Below, in pieces: positions 34,604-43,538 of a stretch of 64,000 nucleotides of DNA; positions within the stretch are counted from its first letter, which is position 1, and the number at the start of each line of letters is the position of its first letter. The position numbers and the translations under genes were made by a program. Where the stretch lies: NCBI GenBank assembly GCA_048267965.1, contig JBLWWK010000001.1, positions 496,001 through 560,000 of the forward strand. The letters run 5' to 3'. The notes under the pieces were generated by a model, which saw only the letters and a list, made by a program, of their open reading frames with translations, made no database searches and was not told where the DNA came from. Origin of the DNA: GCA-2705995 sp048267965 (GTDB lineage: Bacteria; Bacteroidota; Bacteroidia; Flavobacteriales_G; Salibacteraceae).

Positions 34604-35316
34604 CCTTCGAAGTTGAGCGTAATCGAAAACATTCTCGGTTGAACCCGATTGAGCGGATTTGACCAAAGTGTGCTCTCTTCAATGAGTACATTGTTGATGC
34701 CTGTAGACATTTTAATTTCTGGTGAGAATTTAAAATATTCAAGGAAGAAATCGAGACCAACACCCACTTCCCAAGAATAACTATCGCGCTGCAAACGAAC
34801 CAGCTGATCTAGTTCGGCAACGTTGTTATCTGTATCTTTTTCTGAGGCTAAATCGATGCTGTATTTGGCTCCTACCAATACGTAAGCAGCAAAATTGTTA
34901 TAGCGGTTACTTCTAAACTTGAAGTTGATAGGGATATCGATAAGCGTAGATTCTACCTGTTTTACAATAACCGGAATCGCTTCAGTGCCGCCAAATTCGT
35001 AATTAATGTTTCGTTGGCCAAAAGCTAAGCCCGGTAAGAAACGAACCGATAAATTTTTGTTGAAATGATAGGCAGAAACAATACCAATGTTAAATCCGCT
35101 TTGGCGTTCGGTTTCTATACCTAAAAGGGTAGTATCTGCCAAGCGCAAATCGTGATCCATGCGGAAATCCATGGTGTTGATGCCCAGACTAAACCCAAAG
35201 TGAATCTTTTTACGATCAAAATTTCTGAGGTTTTGAGGTTTGGGCCTTTTTTGTGCTTGTAAGGCCAGCGGCACAAAAAATAGAAACGCTATTAAAATGC
35301 GGTACTTTCTTAGCAT
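34600..35316 (-). CDS. porT: PorT-like type IX secretion / gliding outer-membrane protein
   Basis: The protein has about 238 residues from the ATG at 35316, which is preferred over a TTG three codons upstream. A signal peptide ends LALQAQ. A basic linker (KRPKPQNLRNFDRKK) precedes an eight-strand-like barrel with HFGFSLGINTMDF, FNIGIVSAYHFNKNLSVRFLPGLAFG and FSPEIKMSTGINNVL, ending in SITLNFEG. PorT is an outer-membrane component needed for T9SS function. It is the last gene of the aspC-like to porT operon and follows ubiE by 35 bases. The T9SS cargo at 10.5-15.4 kb fits. Confidence 0.85.
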   Translation of the reverse strand: MLRKYRILIAFLFFVPLALQAQKRPKPQNLRNFDRKKIHFGFSLGINTMDFRMDHDLRLADTTLLGIETERQSGFNIGIVSAYHFNKNLSVRFLPGLAFGQRNINYEFGGTEAIPVIVKQVESTLIDIPINFKFRSNRYNNFAAYVLVGAKYSIDLASEKDTDNNVAELDQLVRLQRDSYSWEVGVGLDFFLEYFKFSPEIKMSTGINNVLIEESTLWSNPLNRVQPRMFSITLNFEG

Positions 35317-35351
35317 AGAATACAAAAGTAACTAACGCTTACAGATGCAAG

Positions 35352-36080
35352 TTATTTTTCGCCAATGTAGATAGAGGCAATTCCGAAGGTTAACGGAATG
35401 GCTTTCACATTTTTATAACCTACTTTTTCCATAATGTTGGTAAATGCTTTGCCATAAGGGAAAGAACTTACCGATTCTGGCAGATACGTATAGGCTCTTG
35501 AATCTTTAGAAACTAAACGGCCAATTCTGGGTAAAATATTTAGAAAGTAGAATTTGTATAACTGCTTAATCGGAAATTTCTCAGGCATAGAAAATTCAAT
35601 AATAACCGCCTTAGAAGAGGGTTTTAAAATGCGGTGCATTTCGCTTAATCCTTTTTCTAGGTTTTCGAAGTTACGAACCCCAAAACTTACTGTAATAGCA
35701 TCAACTGCATTGCTTTCGAAAGGCAGGTTCTCAGAATCTCCCAGTTTCATTTCAATAACGTTGTCTACGCCTTTTTTCTTCATTTTCTCACGGCCTACTT
35801 CGAGCATTTTCTCAGAAATATCGATTCCCGTGATTTTGGCTGGTTGTATGGCAAGTGCTTCTAGAGCAAAGTCTCCCGTTCCTGTAGCGATATCTACGAT
35901 GTGCTGAGGATTATCTTTCTTAAGAATCTTAATAGCCTTTTTTCTCCAAGTAATATCGATACCCATAGAAAGAAAGTGATTTAAGAAATCGTAATTGCCA
36001 GCAATGTTGTTAAACATTTCGGCAACTTGTTCTTTCTTAGAAGATTGCTTGTTGTACGGGGTAACTGATTCTTTATTCAT
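35352..36080 (-). CDS. ubiE: Ubiquinone/menaquinone methyltransferase UbiE/MenG
   Basis: The 242-residue SAM-dependent methyltransferase has the UbiE signature NHFLSMGIDITWRKKA, motif I VDIATGTGDFALEA (near residue 70), GIDISEKMLEVGREK, and FGVRNFENLEKGLSEMHRILKP. It methylates demethylmenaquinone. Because Bacteroidota usually use menaquinone, the menG role is the likely one. It lies between the potassium transporter gene and porT. Confidence 0.95.
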   Translation of the reverse strand: MNKESVTPYNKQSSKKEQVAEMFNNIAGNYDFLNHFLSMGIDITWRKKAIKILKKDNPQHIVDIATGTGDFALEALAIQPAKITGIDISEKMLEVGREKMKKKGVDNVIEMKLGDSENLPFESNAVDAITVSFGVRNFENLEKGLSEMHRILKPSSKAVIIEFSMPEKFPIKQLYKFYFLNILPRIGRLVSKDSRAYTYLPESVSSFPYGKAFTNIMEKVGYKNVKAIPLTFGIASIYIGEK

Positions 36081-36093
36081 TACTTATAGAAAT

Positions 36094-37923
36094 TTATCCT
36101 ACGAGCATGTGCTCTTCTGGATACTTGTAATTTGTAGACTTTATGTTTTTTGATAACGCAAAAGCCACTGTTAATGTTCCTAAACGACCTACAAACATCG
36201 ATAAAATCAAGGTTATTTTACCTACATCGCTTAAATAGGCCGTTATACCTGTAGACAAGCCAACAGTAGAAAATGCAGAAACTTGTTCAAATACTAAATC
36301 GATAAATCCTCTACCATCCATAGCTACAATGTGTTGCTCAGAAATGGTGAGAATAAAGGTTCCTACCAGAACGCCAGAAATGGCAAATAGAAAAGTAGCA
36401 AACGCTCTAAAAAGTAATTCTTGAGAAATGGTTCTTTTAAAAACTTCGATGTTTTTCTTACCTCTAATGGTGCTAAATGCTGCTAGAATTAAAATAGCAA
36501 AAGTGGAGGTTTTAATTCCCCCTGCTGTAGAGCTAGAAGCCCCACCAATAAACATTAAGAAGAGCGTAACTACAATCATGGGGAGCGCCACTTGATGAAA
36601 ATCTACCGAGCTAAATCCAGCCGTTCTCAAAGAAACTACTTGAAACAGAGAAGTAATCACTTTATCTACCATTCTGTATCCTTCCATGGTATTGTCCCAC
36701 TCGAAGATTAAGAATAAAACACCGGCTACAGCAATAGAGCCTAGTGTAGTGTATAAGTTGAGTAAAGAGCCTAGTTTTGGGCGTTTCCAAGGTGAATGTA
36801 AGCGCTCTCTTAACTTTGAAATTCCGAATAAATCGAAAAAAGTATCGAAACCGAGAGAGCCAACAAAAACTAATGCAGTAAGCACCAAGTGCACCAAAAA
36901 CATGTAGCGCGCATATTCGTTGAACATTCCATCGGTAAGAATGGAAAATCCGGCATTGTTAAAGGCAGAAATGGAGTGGAAGATGGAAAAGAAGAATTTT
37001 TCTCCTAAGCTGTAATCTGTAAAACTGTTTTGTATTAGTAGGAACACAAGAGCGGTTCCTATTAACTCTATTACCACGCTACCAATAATAATTTTTCCCA
37101 AGAGGCCTTTTGAGCTAAAAACACTTTCGTTAAAAACAAAGTCTTCAACAATAGAGTGGTGCCTCATACCCAAACCAAATTTGGCAAAAAGACCCAATGA
37201 AGCGCCAAAAGCAATAATGTTTAATCCACCCAATTTCATGAGCATCATTAAAATAAAATGGCCTTTGAAAGTGAAGTAGGTTGCAGTATCTACTACAATT
37301 AAACCTGTTACACATGTTGCGCTTGTGCTAGTAAACAAGGCGTCTATAAAAGGCATGCTGCCTTGCATGTACGTCATCTCAGGAAGCATCAAGAGCAAAG
37401 TTCCTGAAAGAATAATTACTACGAAGGTAGAGATGAATAAATACGATGGGTGAATCTTTAATTTGGGGCGGTTGGCGGCTTCTTCACCAAGATCGATGGC
37501 TACTACCACCAGCAAATACAGTTGTAGAAAGAGGTTTGAGAAACCCGTAAAACTTTCGAAGCCCAAGTACTCGAAAAACCGGGAAATAAGAATTGTATCG
37601 AAAAGATGAAAACTAATGGCCTCTATGGTAAGAATGAGCATAAGCAGCCCTTCGAACCAAGAACGTTTAATAAAATCGAGAGGAGAGAAGTCGTATACAA
37701 ACTTGATAATGTAGTGCAGAATGTAAAAGGCAAACGAGCCTTGAATTACATTGAATAAAACCTGATCAAGTTCGTCAGAAATTTGAAAACCATGGCGATA
37801 AATAATGGTTCCTATTGCAATAAAAGAAACCAAAAAACTCAGAATTCTCAGTCGCTTTAGATTCGCCTTTTTACTATCGTAAAGTAAAATGTTAATCTGT
37901 TCGCGCTTCTCTCTTAATGTCAT
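36094..37923 (-). CDS. TrkH/KtrB family potassium uptake protein
   Basis: The 609-residue inner-membrane protein has an N-terminal extension of about 160 residues with extra helices before the standard K+ channel-like core. Four pore-loop segments are visible: FTSTSATCVTGLIVVD, SAFNNAGFSIL, SLRTAGFSSVDFH and SAFSTVGLSTGIT, with the selectivity-filter glycines. It probably imports K+ (with Na+ or H+). The regulatory KtrA/TrkA partner is not seen here. It is one base from the kinase gene upstream and 13 from ubiE downstream, in the same operon. Confidence 0.9.
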   Translation of the reverse strand: MTLREKREQINILLYDSKKANLKRLRILSFLVSFIAIGTIIYRHGFQISDELDQVLFNVIQGSFAFYILHYIIKFVYDFSPLDFIKRSWFEGLLMLILTIEAISFHLFDTILISRFFEYLGFESFTGFSNLFLQLYLLVVVAIDLGEEAANRPKLKIHPSYLFISTFVVIILSGTLLLMLPEMTYMQGSMPFIDALFTSTSATCVTGLIVVDTATYFTFKGHFILMMLMKLGGLNIIAFGASLGLFAKFGLGMRHHSIVEDFVFNESVFSSKGLLGKIIIGSVVIELIGTALVFLLIQNSFTDYSLGEKFFFSIFHSISAFNNAGFSILTDGMFNEYARYMFLVHLVLTALVFVGSLGFDTFFDLFGISKLRERLHSPWKRPKLGSLLNLYTTLGSIAVAGVLFLIFEWDNTMEGYRMVDKVITSLFQVVSLRTAGFSSVDFHQVALPMIVVTLFLMFIGGASSSTAGGIKTSTFAILILAAFSTIRGKKNIEVFKRTISQELLFRAFATFLFAISGVLVGTFILTISEQHIVAMDGRGFIDLVFEQVSAFSTVGLSTGITAYLSDVGKITLILSMFVGRLGTLTVAFALSKNIKSTNYKYPEEHMLVG

Positions 37924-37924
37924 A

Positions 37925-38920
37925 TCACTTACTCAATCTGAGCGCTTCGCTGTTTAACAAATCTCTATTAATGGGCACTACACCAACTTTCTCACACACC
38001 AAGCCGCCAGCAAGATTGGCCAATTGGGCAGAGAAAATATAGTCGAGACCTAGCGCTAAACAAAGAGAAGCTACCGCAATTACGGTATCGCCAGCTCCAG
38101 AAACATCAGAAATATCTCTTCTGTGAGCAGGAATTAATCGGTGTTCTTTATTGTGTTCTACGTAAACCCCATATTCAGAAAGGGTAATAAGAGCGGCATC
38201 AAAATCCATCACTTTTTTAAGCTCGTCTAAAGCAAATTCGATGTCTTTAACATTGCCTTTTTCAATGCTAACATTAAGCCCTTCTCTCAATTCTTTTAAA
38301 TTGGGTTTAAACAAAGTAACCCCATTGTAATCTAAGAAATTACGCTTTTTAGGATCTACGGTTGTAGGTATATTATGCTCTTTAGCAAGTTGAACCACAT
38401 CATCGATTAATCGTGGGGTAATAACCCCTTTGTCGTAATCTTCGAAAATAATTACATCGATGTTTTTGTGTTCAACAATGTGTTGAATGCGATTAAAAAG
38501 CTCTTGTGTTAACGAATCTGAAAGCGCATCGGTTTCTTCTTCGTCTACGCGCATCATGTGTTGATGCTGGCTAATAATTCGCGTTTTTATAGTGGTTTTT
38601 CGGTGCTGGCTTTGCACTATGCCTTCGTGGCTTAAGTGGTTTTCGGCAATTAAGCGTTTCATTAAGTCGCCATTCGAATCTTGGCCAATTACTGCGCACA
38701 TAATTGCATTTGCACCCAAAGATTGCACGTTTAGAGCCACATTAGCTGCGCCACCTAATCTACTTTCGTTTTTGGTAACTTCAATAATCGGAACCGGAGC
38801 TTCTGGAGAGATGCGATTAACATCTCCCCAATAATAGGCGTCAATCATAATGTCGCCAATAATTAAAGCATTTAGGTTTCCAAAGCTTTCGAAAGCTCTA
38901 TTTACAACGTTTTGATCCAC
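37925..38920 (-). CDS. PfkB-family kinase, heptose-7-phosphate kinase-like (HldE N-terminal domain)
   Basis: The 331-residue carbohydrate kinase has the RfaE/HldE pattern: IIGDIMIDAYYWGDVNRISPEAPVPI (key words DAYYWGDV and RISPEAPVP), ESRLGGAANVALNVQSLGA, FEDYDKGVITPRL and the anion hole DVSGAGDTVIAVA. It likely makes heptose 1,7-bisphosphate for LPS core sugars. The C-terminal nucleotidyltransferase domain of full HldE is absent, so that step must be encoded elsewhere. It sits two bases after the aminotransferase gene. Confidence 0.88.
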   Translation of the reverse strand: MDQNVVNRAFESFGNLNALIIGDIMIDAYYWGDVNRISPEAPVPIIEVTKNESRLGGAANVALNVQSLGANAIMCAVIGQDSNGDLMKRLIAENHLSHEGIVQSQHRKTTIKTRIISQHQHMMRVDEEETDALSDSLTQELFNRIQHIVEHKNIDVIIFEDYDKGVITPRLIDDVVQLAKEHNIPTTVDPKKRNFLDYNGVTLFKPNLKELREGLNVSIEKGNVKDIEFALDELKKVMDFDAALITLSEYGVYVEHNKEHRLIPAHRRDISDVSGAGDTVIAVASLCLALGLDYIFSAQLANLAGGLVCEKVGVVPINRDLLNSEALRLSK

Positions 38921-38922
38921 TC

Positions 38923-40116
38923 TTATTTTAGTTTTAAGATCGCTTCTTTTACTCGTTTCATGGCTTCTTTGAGGGTTTCCTCATCGGTAGCATACGAAAT
39001 GCGAATGCACTCAGGACTTCCGAATGCAGAACCAGGCACCAACGCAACGTGGGCTTCTTCTAATAAATAAGCACAAAGGTCTGCATCAGACTGAATAGTG
39101 CTTGAACCATTTTGCTTGCCAAATAATGCCGTAACATCTGGAAAAAGGTAAAAGGCTCCTTCCGGTACATGAGATTTAAAACCAGGAATTTCGCTTACCA
39201 ATTGCAGCATTAAATCTCTTCTTTCTAGAAACTTTGCTTTCATAGCATCTACAACGGTAGGATCCGCCTCCACTGCCGCTTTAGCAGCCATTTGGGCAAT
39301 AGTGTTTGCCCCAGAAGTGTACTGACCTTGCATTTTGGTAGCCGCTTTTGCAATTTCGACAGGAGCTGCAATGTAGCCAATTCTCCAGCCCGTCATGCTA
39401 AAGCCTTTTGAGACACCATTTACTGTAATTACACGATCTTTAATCTCATCGAATTGAGCCAACGATGCATGCTCACCACTGAAATTAATGAGTTCGTAAA
39501 TTTCGTCTGAGATTACGTATAAATCATCTTTAGCGGCAATTACCTTGGCAATTTCTGCCAACTCTTCTTTGCTGTAAACACTACCGCTTGGATTACACGG
39601 TGAACTAAACATAATTAGTTTAGTTTTTCGTTTAATCGAAGATCTTAACTGCTCAGCAGTGAATTTAAAGTCGTTTTCTACTTGGGTAGGAATCACAACA
39701 GAAATACCTTCAGCCAACTCTACCATGGCTTTGTAGCTCACCCAATAAGGAGCAGGTAAAATTACTTCGTCTTCAGGGTTTACAATACTTAGTACAGCAT
39801 TAATTAACGCTTGTTTTGCCCCCGTAGAAACCACAATGTTTTCTGCGGTGTATTCTAAGTTATTATCACGCTTCAGCTTGGCAGCAATAGCCTTGCGAAG
39901 TTCCATAAAACCAGGAACAGGTGGGTAGTAGGTTTGGTTATTGTTAATGGCTTCAATAGCCGCTTCTTTAATAAAGTCGGGTGTGTTGAAGTCAGGTTCT
40001 CCTAAACTTAAGCTAATCACATCAATGCCTTGCGCTTTCATGTCGCGGCTTTTTTGAGCCATAGCAATAGTTTGTGATTCCGATAGGTTAGTTATACGAT
40101 CAGAGAGGTTGTTCAT
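38923..40116 (-). CDS. Class I/II pyridoxal-phosphate aminotransferase (aspartate type)
   Basis: The 397-residue protein has LSLGEPDFNTPDFI, VVSTGAKQALINAV, SSPCNPSGSVYSKEEL and the Schiff-base lysine in NGVSKGFSMTGWRIGY (near residue 235). The conserved Arg lies in CIRISYATDEETL. Family members transfer the amino group of aspartate to 2-oxoglutarate, and some act as prephenate aminotransferases. It is the first gene of a five-gene operon ending in porT. Confidence 0.92.
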   Translation of the reverse strand: MNNLSDRITNLSESQTIAMAQKSRDMKAQGIDVISLSLGEPDFNTPDFIKEAAIEAINNNQTYYPPVPGFMELRKAIAAKLKRDNNLEYTAENIVVSTGAKQALINAVLSIVNPEDEVILPAPYWVSYKAMVELAEGISVVIPTQVENDFKFTAEQLRSSIKRKTKLIMFSSPCNPSGSVYSKEELAEIAKVIAAKDDLYVISDEIYELINFSGEHASLAQFDEIKDRVITVNGVSKGFSMTGWRIGYIAAPVEIAKAATKMQGQYTSGANTIAQMAAKAAVEADPTVVDAMKAKFLERRDLMLQLVSEIPGFKSHVPEGAFYLFPDVTALFGKQNGSSTIQSDADLCAYLLEEAHVALVPGSAFGSPECIRISYATDEETLKEAMKRVKEAILKLK

Positions 40117-40232
40117 AGCTTTTAATAATAGGATGCAAATCTAAATAAATCTTAACTTCAAGATTGATAAATCGCTTTGTATGCAATACCAACAGCGGAT
40201 TTTTATCATATTTGACAGACAAATAATTTAGA

Positions 40233-40754
40233 ATGGAAATTTTACTCGAAATTCTCAAAATATTAATTCCTGCGGCCATCGTTTTTGCAACCGTTTACTT
40301 TATGCTAAAACAGTATTTTGAAGCAGAACATAAACGCAGAACCATAGAAATAAGACAGGCAGGAGCCGTAAACTCAGCACCATTAAAAATGCAGGCTTAC
40401 GAAAGATTGGTGCTCTTTTTAGAAAGAATTAGTCCTGATCATTTAGCAATGAGAACGCAAAAACCTAAAATGAGTGCGCGAGCTCACCATGCAGAAATGC
40501 TGAGAATTGTAAGAGAAGAATTTGATCACAATGTAACTCAGCAACTTTACATTTCTTCTTCAGCTTGGAGAATTGTTAAACAAGTTAAAGAAGAGGTAAT
40601 TCGTATTGTAAATGTTGCCGCCTCTAAAACTGGTGAAGATGCTACTGCCATTGAGTTAACCAAAACGGTGTTGGGTATTGTTGCACAGTTAGAGCACGTA
40701 CCAACAGAAGTAGCTAAAGAAGCCTTGAAAAAAGAGTTTAGATCACAGTTTTAA
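40233..40754 (+). CDS. Conserved single-pass membrane protein, unknown function
   Basis: The 173-residue protein has one N-terminal helix (ILLEILKILIPAAIVFATVYFM). A soluble helical domain follows (AEHKRRTIEIRQAG, LKMQAYERLVLFLERISPDHL, RIVREEFDHNVTQQLYISSSAW). I know this type as a conserved Bacteroidota protein of unknown role. The cytoplasmic helical part contains TQQLYIS, which recurs in that group. It is divergent from the aminotransferase gene and converges with meaB, overlapping its stop by 4 bases. Confidence 0.7.
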   Translation: MEILLEILKILIPAAIVFATVYFMLKQYFEAEHKRRTIEIRQAGAVNSAPLKMQAYERLVLFLERISPDHLAMRTQKPKMSARAHHAEMLRIVREEFDHNVTQQLYISSSAWRIVKQVKEEVIRIVNVAASKTGEDATAIELTKTVLGIVAQLEHVPTEVAKEALKKEFRSQF

Positions 40755-41779
40755 AAACGAGATTTATACAACTCGATTAATTTCTGAGCAGCTAAATAGG
40801 CATTCATTTTTCCAGAAAGAACTTCTTCTTCTATTGAATCTAATTGTTGATTCACAGCAGAATTGGTAAAGAAATCAGATTGTAGCTGATGAGCAATGCT
40901 TTCGTGCATCCATTCTTTGGCTTGTTTCTTTCTTTTCGATTCGAAAAAGCCTTTGAGTTGTGTGTGTTGCTGATATTGTTGAATAATACTATACGCCTTT
41001 TCAATACCTGTTTTTTCTACCGAAGAACACGTTTCTACTTTCGGAATCCATCCATTTTCTGTGGGTGGAAATAAATGCAACGCATTAGCATATTCTCTCC
41101 GTGCCAATTTAGCTGGCTTTACATTTTTACCATCTGCTTTGTTTATTAGAATTGCATCGGCCATTTCCATAATGCCGCGCTTAATACCTTGTAACTCGTC
41201 TCCGGCTCCTGCCAACATTAAAAGAAGAAAGAAATCGACCATTCCGTGAACGGCAATTTCAGATTGACCAACCCCAACTGTTTCAACAATTATATAATCG
41301 AAACCAGCGGCTTCGCAGAGAATAATACTTTCTCGAGTGGCATTGGCTACACCACCTAATGCGCCCGCAGAAGGAGAAGGGCGAATAAATGCATGAGGAT
41401 GAACGCTCAGCGCCTCCATTCTTGTTTTATCGCCCAAGATGCTACCACCTGTTTTTTTTGAGCTGGGGTCAATGGCCAGTACACACACTTTGTGGCCTTG
41501 CTCTATAACGTAGGAACCGAACGTCTCAATAAACGTGCTTTTACCTACACCGGGAACTCCCGTAATTCCGATACGTATCGATTGACCAGAATGCGGAATG
41601 CATTGATTAATTATTTGTTGCGCTAAGGCGTTGTGCTCTGGCTTAGAGCTTTCTACCAAGGTGATAGCTTTGCTTAAAATAGTGCGGTTTCCGTTTAAGA
41701 TGCCAGCAACGTAATCGTCTACGGAAAGTTGGCGCCTTTTTTTGAAAACAAAATTTTCTTTTATACTGCGGTCAGACAT
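40751..41779 (-). CDS. meaB: MeaB/ArgK-type GTPase, methylmalonyl-CoA mutase chaperone
   Basis: The 342-residue G3E-family GTPase has the P-loop GITGVPGVGKSTFIE (near residue 75), AIDPSSKKTGGSILGDKTRM, ETVGVGQSEIAV and NKADGKN. MeaB gates cofactor B12 loading and protects methylmalonyl-CoA mutase. The mutA and mutB genes are in this window at 47974-51501, which supports the assignment, although other genes separate them. An isolated TTCCTACCG motif follows upstream at 41816-41828. Confidence 0.93.
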   Translation of the reverse strand: MSDRSIKENFVFKKRRQLSVDDYVAGILNGNRTILSKAITLVESSKPEHNALAQQIINQCIPHSGQSIRIGITGVPGVGKSTFIETFGSYVIEQGHKVCVLAIDPSSKKTGGSILGDKTRMEALSVHPHAFIRPSPSAGALGGVANATRESIILCEAAGFDYIIVETVGVGQSEIAVHGMVDFFLLLMLAGAGDELQGIKRGIMEMADAILINKADGKNVKPAKLARREYANALHLFPPTENGWIPKVETCSSVEKTGIEKAYSIIQQYQQHTQLKGFFESKRKKQAKEWMHESIAHQLQSDFFTNSAVNQQLDSIEEEVLSGKMNAYLAAQKLIELYKSRF

Positions 41780-41815
41780 GCTTCAAAAATAGAGATACTA
41801 AATTGTGATGGCGAA

Positions 41816-41828
41816 CGGTTCCTACCGA
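41816..41828. repeat. Intergenic copy of the dispersed palindromic motif
   Basis: CGGTTCCTACCGA, 36 bases upstream of meaB. CGGT and ACCG are complementary and enclose TCCT. Confidence 0.6.
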
Positions 41829-41880
41829 AAAAGAAGCAAAAAGCAGGCAGATGATGATGATTACTGGTTTTGATGTAAAC

Positions 41881-41909
41881 AAAAAAAGGCAAGAATATTC
41901 TCGCCTTTT
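41881..41909 (-). terminator. Terminator of the two-helix membrane protein gene
   Basis: AAAAAGGC-A-AGAAT / ATTCT-C-GCCTTTTT with one internal mismatch and T-run on the minus strand, 21 bases past the stop. Confidence 0.75.
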
Positions 41910-41929
41910 TCAAGTTTGAAATTGTCTAT

Positions 41930-42676
41930 TTAGTTGAAATACTTGCTGTTCCATACATCTTGACTGAATTCTTTTGATGTGAGAATGCCAAAAATTAAAG
42001 CAGAAACAAAGAGCAAACCAGCGAGAATGAAGCCAAAAAATGCTTTCATCATCATGGCGTGGTAAAAGCTTTGTACGCCTAAAGATTCGAAAGAGGCAGT
42101 GGGAATAAATAGGTTAATAAGCATGGCTAAAGCCACCGATGAAAGACCTAGCGTTGTAATGCTTCTAAACGGAAAATGCATGGCGTTTCTGTACCAACTC
42201 ATGTCGTCTCCCCATTTGTGAATCATGTAATATTGGCCTTTGCCTAAGCTGGCAAATAAAATGGGATCTTCGGTGCTATCGGCAAGTTTAAAACGAGACG
42301 AAGGAGCCAAAATTTTGAAGGTTTTAAAAGTAGCACCCAGTTCTTCTTCTATGCGTTTTACTTTTAAGGTGGCCTCGTGCGGGATAGAACCTAAAAAGAG
42401 TTGAGAGTTTAAAAAGCGCAATCGATAACGAGTAGCAATATTTTCTATCACCTTTTCGGTGAAAATAAGAGAGTAATCGAGTGCATCGAATTGAGAAATT
42501 GACAAAACCAATTCGCTATCTTCTTCACTTCCAACTAACCGATGAGTAATGTCTTTCTCTCGATTAATCGAATCGTTTAATTCACCAAGTGCGGCCGATA
42601 AAAAATCATTGGCACTTTCTACTTCACGTTGTCTTTCTTTCGACAACTCTTCAATAATGTCAACTGGTTTAAACAT
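41930..42676 (-). CDS. Two-helix membrane protein of unknown function
   Basis: The protein has 248 residues from the ATG at 42676, which has AGGAAAC upstream and is preferred over a TTG 11 codons earlier. A cytoplasmic domain of about 165 residues begins with a coiled-coil-like segment (VDIIEELSKERQREVESAND). It is followed by two transmembrane helices (TTLGLSSVALAMLINLFI and AFFGFILAGLLFVSALIFG) and a short tail. I recognise no family. The gene is alone between meaB and the divergent sigma factor gene. Confidence 0.65.
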   Translation of the reverse strand: MFKPVDIIEELSKERQREVESANDFLSAALGELNDSINREKDITHRLVGSEEDSELVLSISQFDALDYSLIFTEKVIENIATRYRLRFLNSQLFLGSIPHEATLKVKRIEEELGATFKTFKILAPSSRFKLADSTEDPILFASLGKGQYYMIHKWGDDMSWYRNAMHFPFRSITTLGLSSVALAMLINLFIPTASFESLGVQSFYHAMMMKAFFGFILAGLLFVSALIFGILTSKEFSQDVWNSKYFN

Positions 42677-42959
42677 AGTTTCTTGTTTCCTTACAACCTT
42701 AACACCCAAATGGTAGAGAAGTTTTGAGCGATATTGGTTTTCAGAGTTTTCAATTGTTTAAAATCGGATAACGAAGAAAAGCTGGGTAAATTTAATGCCT
42801 ATTCGTTTGGCAAACAACTCAACTCGTGAGAAAGTAAGAGTGTAACCGCCTTATTTTTACGATTGTATAAACTTTATGTTATTATTTATTTTCAATAGGT
42901 TAACATTCAGAAAAGGTAAAGAGAGCGAACCAAATTGTTTTGTAAATTGCCTCCCTTAA

Positions 42960-43538
42960 ATGGCGTTGAAACTTATTCATAGCAAACAGGTAGATACCTT
43001 AGTACACGATTGTATAGCTGGCAGTGCTAAAGCGCAAAAAGCCTTGTACGATTTGTTTTCCCCAAAAATGTTTGGGGTGTGTCTTCGTTTGCTCAAAAAT
43101 AAAATGGACGCTGAAGATGCTCTTCACGAGGGGTTTATTCGCGTTTTCGATAAGTTAAAAACCTATTCGAACAAAGGCTCTTTCGAAGGTTGGATGCGTA
43201 GTTTATTTATTAACGTTGCGCTGAGAATGCTAGAAAAACGCAACAAACTTCGCATTCACGAAGAGGCTACCGAAGAGTATACTCATCCGGTGGCGAGTTC
43301 GGTAGTGAGTCAGTTGCATCACCAAGAATTAATACAACTGGTAAATAGCTTGCCAGATGGTTACCGCGTTGTTTTTGTATTATACGCCATTGAAGGCTAC
43401 TCGCACAAAGAAATTGCCAAAGAATTATCGATTTCTGAAGGAACCTCTAAGTCACAATTGTCGAGAGCCCGAAACATGTTGAAATCTAAAGTCTGCGAGC
43501 TTTACCAACAACAACCTTTAGAGAAAAGTTATGAGTAA
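42960..43538 (+). CDS. ECF-type RNA polymerase sigma factor
   Basis: The 192-residue protein has region 2 (LYDLFSPKMFGVCLRLLKNKMDAEDALHEGFIRVF, key words DAEDALHEGFIRVF and FEGWMRSLFINVAL) and region 4 (YRVVFVLYAIEGYSHKEIAKELSISEGTSKSQLSRAR, key words GYSHKEIAKEL and GTSKSQLSRAR). No other domains are present, so it belongs to the ECF group. Its stop overlaps the ATG of the next gene by 8 bases, which ties it to that membrane protein as the probable regulator of its activity. Confidence 0.9.
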   Translation: MALKLIHSKQVDTLVHDCIAGSAKAQKALYDLFSPKMFGVCLRLLKNKMDAEDALHEGFIRVFDKLKTYSNKGSFEGWMRSLFINVALRMLEKRNKLRIHEEATEEYTHPVASSVVSQLHHQELIQLVNSLPDGYRVVFVLYAIEGYSHKEIAKELSISEGTSKSQLSRARNMLKSKVCELYQQQPLEKSYE